Assembly: GCA_046757585.1 (NCBI GenBank)
Contig: JBHHYR010000025.1
Location: forward strand, 1 to 30,359
Direction: 5' to 3'
DNA length: 30,359 nt
Source of the DNA: JBHHYR01 sp046757585
GTDB taxonomy: Bacteria > Desulfobacterota > Binatia > HRBIN30
Below, in pieces: positions 21,800-29,632 of the stretch (positions within the stretch are counted from its first letter, which is position 1; the number at the start of each line of letters is the position of its first letter). The notes beneath the pieces were generated by a model that saw only the letters and a program-made list of their open reading frames with translations, was not told where the DNA came from and made no database searches. A program made the position numbers and the translations under genes.

Positions 21800-22129
21800 A
21801 TGGTCGGTGCGGGAAAGCTGATTTGCGGGAGAATGTGGCGGGTGGGCGCTGCGCTTAGTGGCGTGTTGCTGACGGTGCCGGGGGTGGCCCTCGCCTGCCC
21901 GATGTGCCAAGCGGCTGTGGAACAGGATCCAGTGATGGCGGCGCTGAACGCGACCACGTTGCTGATGATTGCGGTGCCGTTGCTGCTCGTAGGATCCATT
22001 GGGGGCTGGGTCTTTTCTGCTTACAGGCGTAGCGCTCGGGCCGAATCTGCCGGCAGCGCACGGCCGCGCGTCCTGCCAGAGGGCACTGGGCTGGTCTGGG
22101 AGGCCGTCGGGACAGAAAGGGAGAACTAA
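21800..22129 (+). CDS. Small exported or membrane protein with a CPMC motif, function unknown
   Basis: GGAGG at 21788-21792 lies seven bases before the ATG. The 109-residue product has a signal-like start ending GVALA, immediately followed by C33-P-M-C36, then a second hydrophobic helix (about 51-72, TTLLMIAVPLLLVGSIGGWVF) and a cytoplasmic tail. The CxxC pair would therefore be at the outer face of the membrane, just where copper or a thiol relay would be needed for CuA or CuB assembly. It sits between two subunit III genes. No family name comes to mind, and a copper or thiol role is inference from motif and place. Confidence 0.75.
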   Translation: MVGAGKLICGRMWRVGAALSGVLLTVPGVALACPMCQAAVEQDPVMAALNATTLLMIAVPLLLVGSIGGWVFSAYRRSARAESAGSARPRVLPEGTGLVWEAVGTEREN

Positions 22130-22130
22130 G

Positions 22131-22736
22131 ATGAGCCAAGCCGCTGCACTCGAACACACGTTGCCAGTAGAACCAGCAGAGTCACCGCTCACTCCGGAGA
22201 GCTGGGGCAAGCTGGGCATGTGGGTGTTCCTCGCCGGCGACGCGATGTCGTTCGGCGGGCTGATCGCCGGTTACGCGGCACTGCGTTTCGGCGACCCGGA
22301 GTGGCCGATCCCGTCGACCATACTCGGTGTGCCGTTCACTGCCGTCATGACTTTCCTGCTGATCTGCACGAGCGTGACGATGGTGAAGAGCCTCGAATCG
22401 ATCAAGCACGGCGACCGCGCCGGCTTGCGCCGGTTCCTGGGACTCACCATTCTCGGCGGGGCCTGCTTCCTGGGGATGCAGGCCCGCGAGTGGACGCATT
22501 TGATCGAGACCGGCATGACGCTCACGAGCAAGGGGTTGTTCGGGTCCACGTTCTTTGTCCTCACCGGCTTCCACGGCTGCCACGTCTTCTCCGGCGTGGT
22601 CTACCTCAGTTGCATCCGGGCCAACGCCGCCCGGTACTCGCGTGACAATTGCAACCCGGTTGAGATCGCCGGCCTGTACTGGCACTTTGTCGACCTGGTG
22701 TGGATTCTCATCTTCACGTTCGTGTACCTGATTTGA
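22131..22736 (+). CDS. Cytochrome c oxidase subunit III (second copy)
   Basis: The 201-residue, five-helix protein shows family features: WGKLGMWVFLAGDAMSFGGL in helix one, GMQAREWTHLIETGMT in the middle, FFVLTGFHGCHVFSGVVYL and a final YWHFVDLVWILIFTFVYL. AAGGGAG precedes the ATG by seven bases, and the start follows the CPMC gene's stop by one base. The last helix keeps the YWHFVDxVW pattern better than the first copy does (YWYFVCALW), so this is the more canonical subunit III. Confidence 0.92.
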   Translation: MSQAAALEHTLPVEPAESPLTPESWGKLGMWVFLAGDAMSFGGLIAGYAALRFGDPEWPIPSTILGVPFTAVMTFLLICTSVTMVKSLESIKHGDRAGLRRFLGLTILGGACFLGMQAREWTHLIETGMTLTSKGLFGSTFFVLTGFHGCHVFSGVVYLSCIRANAARYSRDNCNPVEIAGLYWHFVDLVWILIFTFVYLI

Positions 22737-22780
22737 TCGCAGGCGCTCCCAGGTGACCACTTGACGCGGAAGGACTGATC

Positions 22781-23071
22781 ATGGAACTGGCACACAAAGA
22801 ACCCAACTACATGGCGATCTTCTATTGGCTCGCGGGGCTGACGGCAGCGGAGCTGGCCGTTGCCTACATGCCACTCCTGCGGGCGGTGATGATCGCCGGC
22901 CTCATCAGCCTCGCGATCAGCAAAGCCGCGTTGGTGGCGATGTATTTCATGCACCTGCGATTCGAACACCGCACACTTGGTATGATCGCCCTGGTACCCC
23001 CGGCCCTGCTGATCATGTTTCTTGCGCTGACCTACCCGGACGCCGCGTGGAGATATTTCGTTCAACCGTGA
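22781..23071 (+). CDS. Cytochrome c oxidase subunit IV (CoxD-like)
   Basis: The 96-residue protein has three hydrophobic helices: MAIFYWLAGLTAAELAVAYM, then MIAGLISLAISKAALVAMYFMHL, then MIALVPPALLIMFLALTY. The central KAALVAMYFMHLRFE signature is typical of the prokaryotic subunit IV family. It lies after subunit III, as in many aa3 and caa3 operons. GGAAGGA precedes the ATG. Its likely role is stabilising the oxidase. Confidence 0.88.
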   Translation: MELAHKEPNYMAIFYWLAGLTAAELAVAYMPLLRAVMIAGLISLAISKAALVAMYFMHLRFEHRTLGMIALVPPALLIMFLALTYPDAAWRYFVQP

Positions 23072-23116
23072 GGCGGTACCCGGGCGGCCGTTGCTGCGGC
23101 GGGCTGAGGTGATGTG

Positions 23117-23785
23117 ATGAACGTGCCCCCTCGGATGCGAGCCGGACAGCAGTTGCAGCGACGGCTCTTGTACGGCGCGCTGATCCTTGCAGGAGGCCTG
23201 CTCATTAGTGCAGCCACCTGGTCGGTCTTCCGCCACGGCATCGAGTCTTCCACCGAGGGACTGCCGGTGCTGGGTACGGTCCCGGCATTTTCGCTGACGG
23301 GCAGTGACGGGCAGCCAGTGTCCCGCAGTAGTTTGGCGGGGAACATATGGATTGCCGACTTCATCTTCACGCGCTGCGTGGGGCTGTGTCCGAGAATGAG
23401 CGGTCAGATGGCCCGGCTGCAGCGCGCGCTGGCGCATGACGGGGGCAACAGCGTGCGCTTGGTGTCCTTCAGCGTCGATCCAACCCACGACACGCCGGCG
23501 GTGCTGCGCGCTTACGCGCGACGTTTTCGGGCTGACAACAAGCGCTGGTTCTTCGTGACCGGTCACCGCGATGCACTGTATGCGCTCATTAGTGGGGGTT
23601 TTCATCTGGCGGTGGCTCAGCGGTCAGAAAGCGAAAACGCTGACGGTGAGGGATTGATCACCCATAGCGACCGCTTCGTGCTCGTCGACCGGGATCTTCA
23701 CATCCGCGGCTATTACCATGGGACGGATGGCGGGGCGGTCCGACGCCTGCTGCGCGACGTCGCCACGTTGCGCCGTCAGTCGTGA
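23117..23785 (+). CDS. SCO1/SenC-family copper chaperone for cytochrome c oxidase
   Basis: The 222-residue product has one N-terminal membrane anchor (about 17-37) and a periplasmic thioredoxin-like domain. The copper ligands are C87 and C91 in TRCVGLCPRM and H183 in ITHSDRFVLVD, exactly as in Sco proteins that deliver copper to or reduce the CuA site. SVDPTHDTPAVLRAYA is the usual Sco stretch. GAGG lies seven bases upstream of the chosen ATG; an adjoining GTG at 23114 would add one residue. Confidence 0.93.
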   Translation: MNVPPRMRAGQQLQRRLLYGALILAGGLLISAATWSVFRHGIESSTEGLPVLGTVPAFSLTGSDGQPVSRSSLAGNIWIADFIFTRCVGLCPRMSGQMARLQRALAHDGGNSVRLVSFSVDPTHDTPAVLRAYARRFRADNKRWFFVTGHRDALYALISGGFHLAVAQRSESENADGEGLITHSDRFVLVDRDLHIRGYYHGTDGGAVRRLLRDVATLRRQS

Positions 23786-23876
23786 CACTGGCGGCCGGCG
23801 AGTTTTTGGTCGCCAGGGCGGATCAGCGACCGTATCTGCGCCGAAAGGCCTTACGGTCGTCTGTTGACGGGGCCGG

Positions 23877-24302
23877 ATGCTGGCTGTTCACGACTTGCCC
23901 ACGGTGAATGCCGTACTCAACGGCACGGCTGCCTGCCTCCTCGCCCTCGGTTATCGCTTCATCCGGCGCGGCGACATGAGCGCGCACCGCAACTGCATGC
24001 TCGCGGCGTTTGGCGTGTCCACCCTCTTCCTGGTCTCGTACCTCACGTACCACTACCAGGTCGGCTCAGTGCACTTCACCGGCACGGGATGGGTCCGCGG
24101 CGTGTATTTCGCGGTTTTGGTCTCACACACCATCCTGGCCGCCCAGGTGCCCCCGCTGGCTGTCGTGACCCTCTCTCGCGCCCTGCGCGGACGATTCGAC
24201 CGCCACCGGCGGCTGGCGCGTTGGACCTTACCGGTCTGGTTCTACGTGTCCCTTACAGGGGTGGTGGTGTACGTGATGCTGTACCGGCTGTATCCGGCCT
24301 GA
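23877..24302 (+). CDS. DUF420/CtaM-like oxidase assembly membrane protein
   Basis: The 141-residue product has four hydrophobic helices. Conserved-looking features of the DUF420 family include LPTVNAVLNGTAACLLALGY, IRRGDMSAHRNCMLAAFG, a VSYLTYHY helix with histidine, VLVSHTILAAQVPPLAVVTL and RHRRLARWTLPVWFYVSLTGVVVY. DUF420 members such as CtaM in Firmicutes are needed for aa3-type oxidase maturation. It is the last gene of the respiratory run, after a 91-base gap containing a GGCGA/TCGCC hairpin (23801-23805 and 23814-23818) with a T5 run in its loop. The ribosome site is weak. Confidence 0.85.
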   Translation: MLAVHDLPTVNAVLNGTAACLLALGYRFIRRGDMSAHRNCMLAAFGVSTLFLVSYLTYHYQVGSVHFTGTGWVRGVYFAVLVSHTILAAQVPPLAVVTLSRALRGRFDRHRRLARWTLPVWFYVSLTGVVVYVMLYRLYPA

Positions 24303-24311
24303 GCAGGTGCG

Positions 24312-24340
24312 CGCCTGCCTTACCGCTTGGCGCGCAGGCG
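24312..24340. terminator. Hairpin between the convergent respiratory cluster and aceE
   Basis: CGCCTGC (24312-24318) and GCAGGCG (24334-24340) are perfect 7-base arms with a 15-base loop in the 50-base gap between convergent stop codons. It has no T-tract on either strand, so a bidirectional terminator is suggested mainly by position. Confidence 0.35.
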
Positions 24341-24352
24341 TTCGAAGACCCG

Positions 24353-27031
24353 TCAACGGGCGCGCGCGAACGCTGTTGCCGGGTCGATCTTTTCGGGATC
24401 GATCCCGAGCTCGCTGATGGTCCGGGCGACGAGGGATGGTGCGACCGTCCCACGTTGCGCGAGCATGTACAGGGCGGCGATGGTCATCGACTCGGCGTCA
24501 ACCTCGAAGAAGCGGCGCAGGGCGCTACGCTCATCGCTGCGGCCGAATCCGTCGGTTCCGAGCGGGTAGAGCCCGGCCGGGACGAACGGCGCGATCTGGT
24601 CGGCGACGATCTTCATGTAATCACTAGCTGCGACGACGGGGTACGGCTGGTCTGCGAGGACGCTGGCGAGGTACGAGTGCCGCAGGTCGGCAAGCGGATG
24701 CAGCATGTTCCAGCGCTGCGCGGCGAGCGCATCGCGGCGGAGTTCGGTATAACTCGTCACGCTCCACACATCCGCGGCAATCTCTCGTGCGGCCAGCAGA
24801 CGCTGGGCGCGCAGCGCTTCGCGGATGATGGCCCCGCTGGCGAACAGATGGATGCGCGGCCAGGGGACCGGTGCGTCGGCCGCGGCCAATTTGTACACCC
24901 CACGCAGGATGTCGTCCCGGCTTCCCGCAGGCATCGCCGGATGCGTGTACATCTCGTTTGCCACCGTGAGGTAGTAGCAGATCTCCTCACCGTCAACGTA
25001 CATGCGGCGGATGCCTTCCTCGACGATGACGGCAATCTCGTGCGCGTAGGCGGGGTCGTACGCCCGTATCGTCGGCACGGTGCTCGCGAGTAGGTGGCTG
25101 TGCCCGTCCTGGTGCTGCAACCCTTCGCCCGCCAAAGTGGTGCGCCCGGCGGTGGCGCCGACCAGGAACCCCTTGCCACGTGCATCGGCGTTTTGCCAGA
25201 TGAGATCGCCAATGCGCTGAAATCCGAACATCGAGTAGAAGAAAAAGAAGGGAATCGTTTGCACCCCATGGGTGGCGTACGCCGTACCGGCAGCGGTGAA
25301 GGAGGCGATCGCTCCGGCTTCCGTGATGCCCTCTTCGAGCAGCTGCCCATCGGTGCTCTCGCGGTAGTAGGCGACGACATCTGAGTCCACTGGCTCGTAT
25401 TGCTGCCCCTTGCAGGAGTAGATGCCGAATTTCCGAAATAACGCGTCCATGCCGAAGGTTCGTGCCTCGTCCGGCACAATGGGGACGATCAACTTCCCGA
25501 TCACCGGGTCGTTCATGAGGTGGCGCAGGAGCCGCACCAGCACCATCGTCGTGGCGACTTCCCGCTCCCCCGATCCCTTCAGGAACTCCGCGAACAGCGA
25601 CTCCGGTGGCGGCGTGAGCGGGACCGCATGCACTCGGCGTGCCGGTAGGAACCCGCCCAACGCCTGTCGCCGCTCCAGCAGATACTGCCTCTCCTCACTG
25701 CGCTCGCTCGGACAATGGAACGGTGTCTCGGCCAACTCAGCGTCGCCGATGGGAATGCCGAAGCGGTCGCGGAAATACCGCAGCTCTGACTCATTGAGCT
25801 TCTTCTGCTGATGGGTGACGTTACGTCCTTCGCCCGCTTCGCCGAGGCCGTAGCCTTTGATCGTTTTCGCCAGAATGACCGTGGGCGCGCCGCGGTGCTC
25901 GACGGCGGCTTTGTATGCAGCGTATACCTTTTCCGGATCATGCCCTCCCCGGCGCAGCTTGCGGAGCTTGGCGTCGGTCAGACCCTCGACCAGCGTCAGC
26001 AGCTTCGGATGCACGCCGAAGAAGTGCTGCCGGATGTAGGAACCGGATTCCACGGTGTATTTCTGGTACTGCCCGTCATTCACCTCGTTCATCCGCCGGA
26101 CCAGAAGCCCGTCGTCATCGCGGGCCAGTAACGGATCCCAGTCGTCTCCCCAGATCACCTTGATCACGTTCCACCCGGCACCGCGGAAGGCAGCCTCGAG
26201 CTCCTGGATGATCTTGCCGTTGCCTCGTACCGGGCCGTCGAGTCGTTGGAGGTTGCAGTTGATCACAAAAATCAGGTTGTCCAGTTGCTCGCGCGCCGCT
26301 AGCGTGAGCGCACCCAGCGCCTCCGGTTCATCCATTTCGCCGTCCCCGAGGAAGGCCCAGACGCGGCCGCCTTCCTGGTCGGTCAGACCGCGCGCACGCA
26401 GGTAGCGGTTGAAACGTGCTTGGTAAATGGCGGACAGGGGCGAGAGCCCCATCGACACGGTAGGAAACTGCCAAAACTCAAGCATGAGACGCGGATGTGG
26501 ATACGCGGGTAGGCCTCCACCCGCAGCCAGTTCGCGCCGGAAGCGGTGCAACTCCTCCTTCGACAGCCGGCCTTCCAGGTAGGCACGGGCGTAGATCCCC
26601 GGCGCCGCATGGCCCTGGAAGAACACCTGGTCGCCTGGCAGGCCGTCGTGCGGTGCGCGGAAGAAGTGATGGAAGCCAACCTCCCACAGGGTTGCTACGG
26701 AAGCGTAGGTGGAGATGTGCCCGCCGATGCCCGGCCGGTCCGTGTTTGCGTGGACCACCATTGCCATCGCGTTCCAGCGCATGATGTTCTTGATGCGTCG
26801 CTCGATGTCGCGATCACCCGGGTACTGGGGCTGCGCGCCGACTCCGATGGTGTTCACATAGGGGGTGTTCAGGTTCAGCGGCAGCGTGAGGCCCTGCTCG
26901 TGCGCGTGCTTCAGGAGCCAGCCGAGCAGGCGCTCGCCGCTGCTCCGGCCTTGTGCGCCGACCACGGAGTCAAAAGATTCCCGCCAGGCGTCTAGCTGAC
27001 TCGGTTCCAGCGTCTGCATGTGTGCCGTCAT
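24353..27031 (-). CDS. aceE: Pyruvate dehydrogenase E1 component, homodimeric AceE type
   Basis: The 892-residue thiamine-diphosphate enzyme decarboxylates pyruvate and acetylates the lipoyl groups of E2 in the pyruvate dehydrogenase complex. Family signatures include PGIGGHISTYASVATLWEVG (100-119), FFQGHAAPGIYARAYLEGRL (137-156) and the ThDP/Mg motif GDG(229-231)EMDEPEALGA ending NCNLQRLDGPV. The length equals the E. coli enzyme (about 887). The open frame extends about 65 residues further upstream but that part looks non-coding, so I place the start at the ATG at 27031; the ATG at 27019 is an alternative. No E2 (aceF) or E3 (lpd) gene is adjacent, and an SDR gene lies 97 bases upstream on the same strand. 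Confidence 0.95.
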   Translation of the reverse strand: MTAHMQTLEPSQLDAWRESFDSVVGAQGRSSGERLLGWLLKHAHEQGLTLPLNLNTPYVNTIGVGAQPQYPGDRDIERRIKNIMRWNAMAMVVHANTDRPGIGGHISTYASVATLWEVGFHHFFRAPHDGLPGDQVFFQGHAAPGIYARAYLEGRLSKEELHRFRRELAAGGGLPAYPHPRLMLEFWQFPTVSMGLSPLSAIYQARFNRYLRARGLTDQEGGRVWAFLGDGEMDEPEALGALTLAAREQLDNLIFVINCNLQRLDGPVRGNGKIIQELEAAFRGAGWNVIKVIWGDDWDPLLARDDDGLLVRRMNEVNDGQYQKYTVESGSYIRQHFFGVHPKLLTLVEGLTDAKLRKLRRGGHDPEKVYAAYKAAVEHRGAPTVILAKTIKGYGLGEAGEGRNVTHQQKKLNESELRYFRDRFGIPIGDAELAETPFHCPSERSEERQYLLERRQALGGFLPARRVHAVPLTPPPESLFAEFLKGSGEREVATTMVLVRLLRHLMNDPVIGKLIVPIVPDEARTFGMDALFRKFGIYSCKGQQYEPVDSDVVAYYRESTDGQLLEEGITEAGAIASFTAAGTAYATHGVQTIPFFFFYSMFGFQRIGDLIWQNADARGKGFLVGATAGRTTLAGEGLQHQDGHSHLLASTVPTIRAYDPAYAHEIAVIVEEGIRRMYVDGEEICYYLTVANEMYTHPAMPAGSRDDILRGVYKLAAADAPVPWPRIHLFASGAIIREALRAQRLLAAREIAADVWSVTSYTELRRDALAAQRWNMLHPLADLRHSYLASVLADQPYPVVAASDYMKIVADQIAPFVPAGLYPLGTDGFGRSDERSALRRFFEVDAESMTIAALYMLAQRGTVAPSLVARTISELGIDPEKIDPATAFARAR

Positions 27032-27035
27032 TCTA

Positions 27036-27049
27036 GCCGTTCGAACGGC
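27036..27049. promoter_or_regulatory. Perfect palindrome immediately upstream of aceE
   Basis: GCCGTTCGAACGGC is a perfect 14-base palindrome lying 5-18 bases before the chosen aceE start, where the ribosome site would be. It could be a repressor operator or a hairpin limiting translation. A palindrome this long is expected about twice per 30 kb by chance, so position is the only special evidence. Confidence 0.3.
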
Positions 27050-27128
27050 CTGCGCAAAGCTGGTTTGCAATTTCGGTGGTGGGTCACAGTCTGCGCAAGC
27101 TCGGTCGCAGCGATGGGACCCGCCGTTC

Positions 27129-27887
27129 CTACGCCAGCGAGTGTCCGCCGTCCACGTACAGGGTCGTGCCCGTGACGTAACTGGTGGCGTCTGAGGCCAG
27201 AAAGACGGCGGCGCCTGCGAGCTCATGCGCCTCGCCCAGGCGCCGGATCGGCAGCTCGGCGACGAGGCGACGCCCGCGTTCGGAGGCGAAGAACGCCGTG
27301 TTCATTGGCGTCAGGAAATATCCGGGGCAGAGCGCGTTCACTTGGATGTTGTGCTGGATCCACTCCAAGGCCAGTGTACGGGTGAATTGCACCAGGGCCG
27401 CTTTGCTCGCTGCATACGCGGACATGTAGCGTGCGACGCGCGCGGCAAGCACCGAGCCGACGTTGATGACCTTACCCGCCTGCCGCCCGATCATGTGCGG
27501 GCCAACGTGCTTGCAACACAACATCGGCCCGCGCAAGTTCACGCTCAAGACACGGTCCCAGTGGGCACGGTCCATCTCCACGACAGCGGCCGTGTCACCC
27601 ACCCCTGCGTTATTGACCAAGATGTCGATTCGGTGGAAGCGGTCGACGACCTGTTGCACCAGAGCGCTGACACTGTCCTCGCTAGTTACGTCCGCGCAAA
27701 CGGCGAGCACGGCGCGGCCAGTCCCGCGCAACTCCTCGGCCGCGCAGTCGAGCGCCGGCTGTGTACGGCTGGCAATCGCGACATCCGCGCCGGCTTGTGC
27801 CAGCCCCTGTGCAATCGTACGGCCGAGCCCTTGGCTGGCGCCGGTTACCAGGGCGACGCGGCCCGTGAGATCAAACAGCTTGTTCAT
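27129..27887 (-). CDS. SDR-family NAD(P)-dependent oxidoreductase
   Basis: The 252-residue classical short-chain dehydrogenase has the cofactor motif TGASQGLG (15-22), NNAG (92-95), N117, the catalytic S145 and Y158-x3-K162, and ends SYVTGTTLYVDGGHSLA. The overall pattern (DLTGRVALVTGASQGLG, RLGEAHELAGAAVFLASDATS) is that of the gluconate 5-dehydrogenase / 3-oxoacyl-ACP reductase-like branch; substrate cannot be read. The residue after the first cofactor strand and the RTQPA stretch (41-45) suggest NADP(H). The ATG at 27887 is preferred over a TTG at 27893; no ribosome site is evident, and the message may have a short leader from the promoter just upstream. Confidence 0.9.
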   Translation of the reverse strand: MNKLFDLTGRVALVTGASQGLGRTIAQGLAQAGADVAIASRTQPALDCAAEELRGTGRAVLAVCADVTSEDSVSALVQQVVDRFHRIDILVNNAGVGDTAAVVEMDRAHWDRVLSVNLRGPMLCCKHVGPHMIGRQAGKVINVGSVLAARVARYMSAYAASKAALVQFTRTLALEWIQHNIQVNALCPGYFLTPMNTAFFASERGRRLVAELPIRRLGEAHELAGAAVFLASDATSYVTGTTLYVDGGHSLA

Positions 27888-27915
27888 GTTCAATGTGCCA
27901 TTCCGAAGCTGCGCA

Positions 27916-27945
27916 ATTGTATTGGATTCGACGCAGGTACTTCAA
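27916..27945 (-). promoter_or_regulatory. Probable promoter of the SDR-aceE unit
   Basis: On the minus strand TTGAAG (27945-27940) is followed after 18 bases by TACAAT (27921-27916), which matches the -10 consensus at five of six positions. Initiation near 27909 would leave a leader of about 22 bases before the SDR ATG. The remainder of the divergent gap up to 28073 shows no equally good plus-strand promoter. Confidence 0.5.
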
Positions 27946-28073
27946 ACCGGTACTGCAAACGGGACCCCGCAGGCCAACACGCGAGACCGTACGGCCGGAT
28001 TGCACCCTGCCACGAGAAAACCGCCGCCGTGTCGCCAGATCGCAGCTGGCGTGATAGCGTGCCACCGACGGTC

Positions 28074-29573
28074 ATGAAAAGTAGCTGTGGCAAGCTGCTC
28101 TGGTGCGTCGTCGCTGGTTCCATGGCCGCCAGCGTTGCCGCCGGGGCAGGTGCGGGGGACGTGCCGGTGCGGGGGCGCCGCCTCAGTGTCCGGGCGAACG
28201 ACATGGCAGCCGGGCAACGAATTGCCCGGGTGGTGCTCCGGGATCCGGCCATTGCGGCACCGCTGCCCGATCCGAGGCTCGGCTCCGCGTTGATCATTGC
28301 CGGTGGCGCAGGCCCGGGGGAGTGCCACGCCGAGATTGCGCTCGATCCGGCGAAGTGGCACGCGATCGGCGGCGCGGGCGCACAACGCGGCTACCGCTAC
28401 CTCAATGCCGCACCGGGGACGCAGGGCGTGCGGCGCGTGGTGATCCGACCAGGTGCGATCTCGGTGAGTGCGCGTGGTCCCGGTTGGCCCTGTGCTCTCG
28501 GCGCTGACCAACGAACGCCACTATCGCTGGTGCTCAAGGCAGCCGAGGTGCGGTACTGTGCCGCCTTCGGGGGCACCGTGGCGCTGAACGGACCAGGCCG
28601 CTTTCTGGCGCACAACGCCCCGGCTCCGGCCAGCTGTCCGAAGACGGACCTCACGGTGGCTGATCTGAACATCCTGCATGGCATCACCTGTCCCCGTCCG
28701 ACGAAGAGCTGCCGGCTCGCGGAGCGCATCGATCTGCTGTTCCAGTGGATCGCCCGCAACGGGTGTCCTGACGTGGTCACATTGCAGGAAGTGTCGACCC
28801 AAGCCAAGCCGCTCATCACCGCTCAGCTCTCCAGCGCATGCCCGTTCGACTACGAGTACGTGTACATGCGTACCAGCCTGGGGATCGACGACGAGATGAT
28901 CTTGAGCCGCTATCCGGTCGCGGCCATGGAGCTGCGCCGGCTGTTTCGCAATTTCCGCACCGTGCTGTTCGTCCGGCTCGATCACCCCATCGGTGCGGTG
29001 GACGTGTTTTCGACGCACTTGGCCTCGTCGAGCGACGGGGCGCAGCAGCCGTGCGGCAGTGAGTGTCCCGCAGCATGCGTTGCCGCCGGTGCACGGACCG
29101 TACGCGAGTGCCAGGCGGTGCAGATGGCGCAGTTCATTGTAGCGCGCCATGACGAGTCGGCGCCGGCGGTGGCCACCGGCGACTTCAACGCCAGCCCCGG
29201 AAGTTTCGAGTACAACCAGTTCGTCGACCGGGGCTGGACCGATGTGTACCGTGCCGGGCAGAATCCCGAGTGCAATCCAGCAAATGGGGTGGGCTGCACC
29301 TCAGGGCGGCAGGACGAGGACCTGGCAGAGTTGGAGTCGCCGGTGAGCAACGAGAGCGAGCGCATCGACTACATCTTCCTCATCCCACCCGGTGCCGAGT
29401 CGCTCTGCAAAGCGCGGATCGACCCGGCTGCCGACACCGACGGCGACGGACGCACGACGGGCATCTTTGCGGACGATCCGAACCCCTTCGCGGCGTCCTG
29501 CGGCCCCGCGCCAGCACCGATCTGCTGGCCGTCAGACCACGAAGGCGTGCAGCTCGATCTCAACTGCGATTGA
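28074..29573 (+). CDS. Secreted endonuclease/exonuclease/phosphatase-family protein with an extra N-terminal domain
   Basis: The 499-residue product has a signal peptide (about 1-28, ending AAGAGAGD) and two domains. Residues about 30-190 form a beta-rich Cys-containing module (KWHAIGGAGAQRGYRYLNAA, VRYCAAFGGTV, FLAHNAPAPASCP) that I associate from memory with secreted proteins of uncultured deltaproteobacterial lineages; it has no assigned role. Residues about 192-499 form the metal-dependent EEP fold: D197 and N199 (ADLNIL), E239 (VTLQEV), D370 and N372 (TGDFNASPGS), and D488 and H489 (WPSDHEGVQLD). It might cleave DNA, RNA or phosphodiester lipids such as sphingomyelin. Many cysteines and a DTDGDGRTTG calcium-loop-like insertion fit an extracellular protein. 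A frame running further upstream is non-coding. Confidence 0.82.
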   Translation: MKSSCGKLLWCVVAGSMAASVAAGAGAGDVPVRGRRLSVRANDMAAGQRIARVVLRDPAIAAPLPDPRLGSALIIAGGAGPGECHAEIALDPAKWHAIGGAGAQRGYRYLNAAPGTQGVRRVVIRPGAISVSARGPGWPCALGADQRTPLSLVLKAAEVRYCAAFGGTVALNGPGRFLAHNAPAPASCPKTDLTVADLNILHGITCPRPTKSCRLAERIDLLFQWIARNGCPDVVTLQEVSTQAKPLITAQLSSACPFDYEYVYMRTSLGIDDEMILSRYPVAAMELRRLFRNFRTVLFVRLDHPIGAVDVFSTHLASSSDGAQQPCGSECPAACVAAGARTVRECQAVQMAQFIVARHDESAPAVATGDFNASPGSFEYNQFVDRGWTDVYRAGQNPECNPANGVGCTSGRQDEDLAELESPVSNESERIDYIFLIPPGAESLCKARIDPAADTDGDGRTTGIFADDPNPFAASCGPAPAPICWPSDHEGVQLDLNCD

Positions 29574-29632
29574 CGCGTATACCTGGTGGCCCTTGGCGGA
29601 ACGCCGATGCCGCCGCCTGCCGCTGGCGCGCC

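Noticed and set aside
27032..27226. A 65-residue N-terminal extension of aceE
   Set aside because: It overlaps the SDR gene's 3' end and does not resemble the E1 N-terminus, which begins naturally at 27031.
27225..28073. An upstream extension of the secreted EEP protein by more than 280 residues
   Set aside because: It is antisense to the SDR gene, whereas a signal peptide begins exactly at the ATG at 28074.
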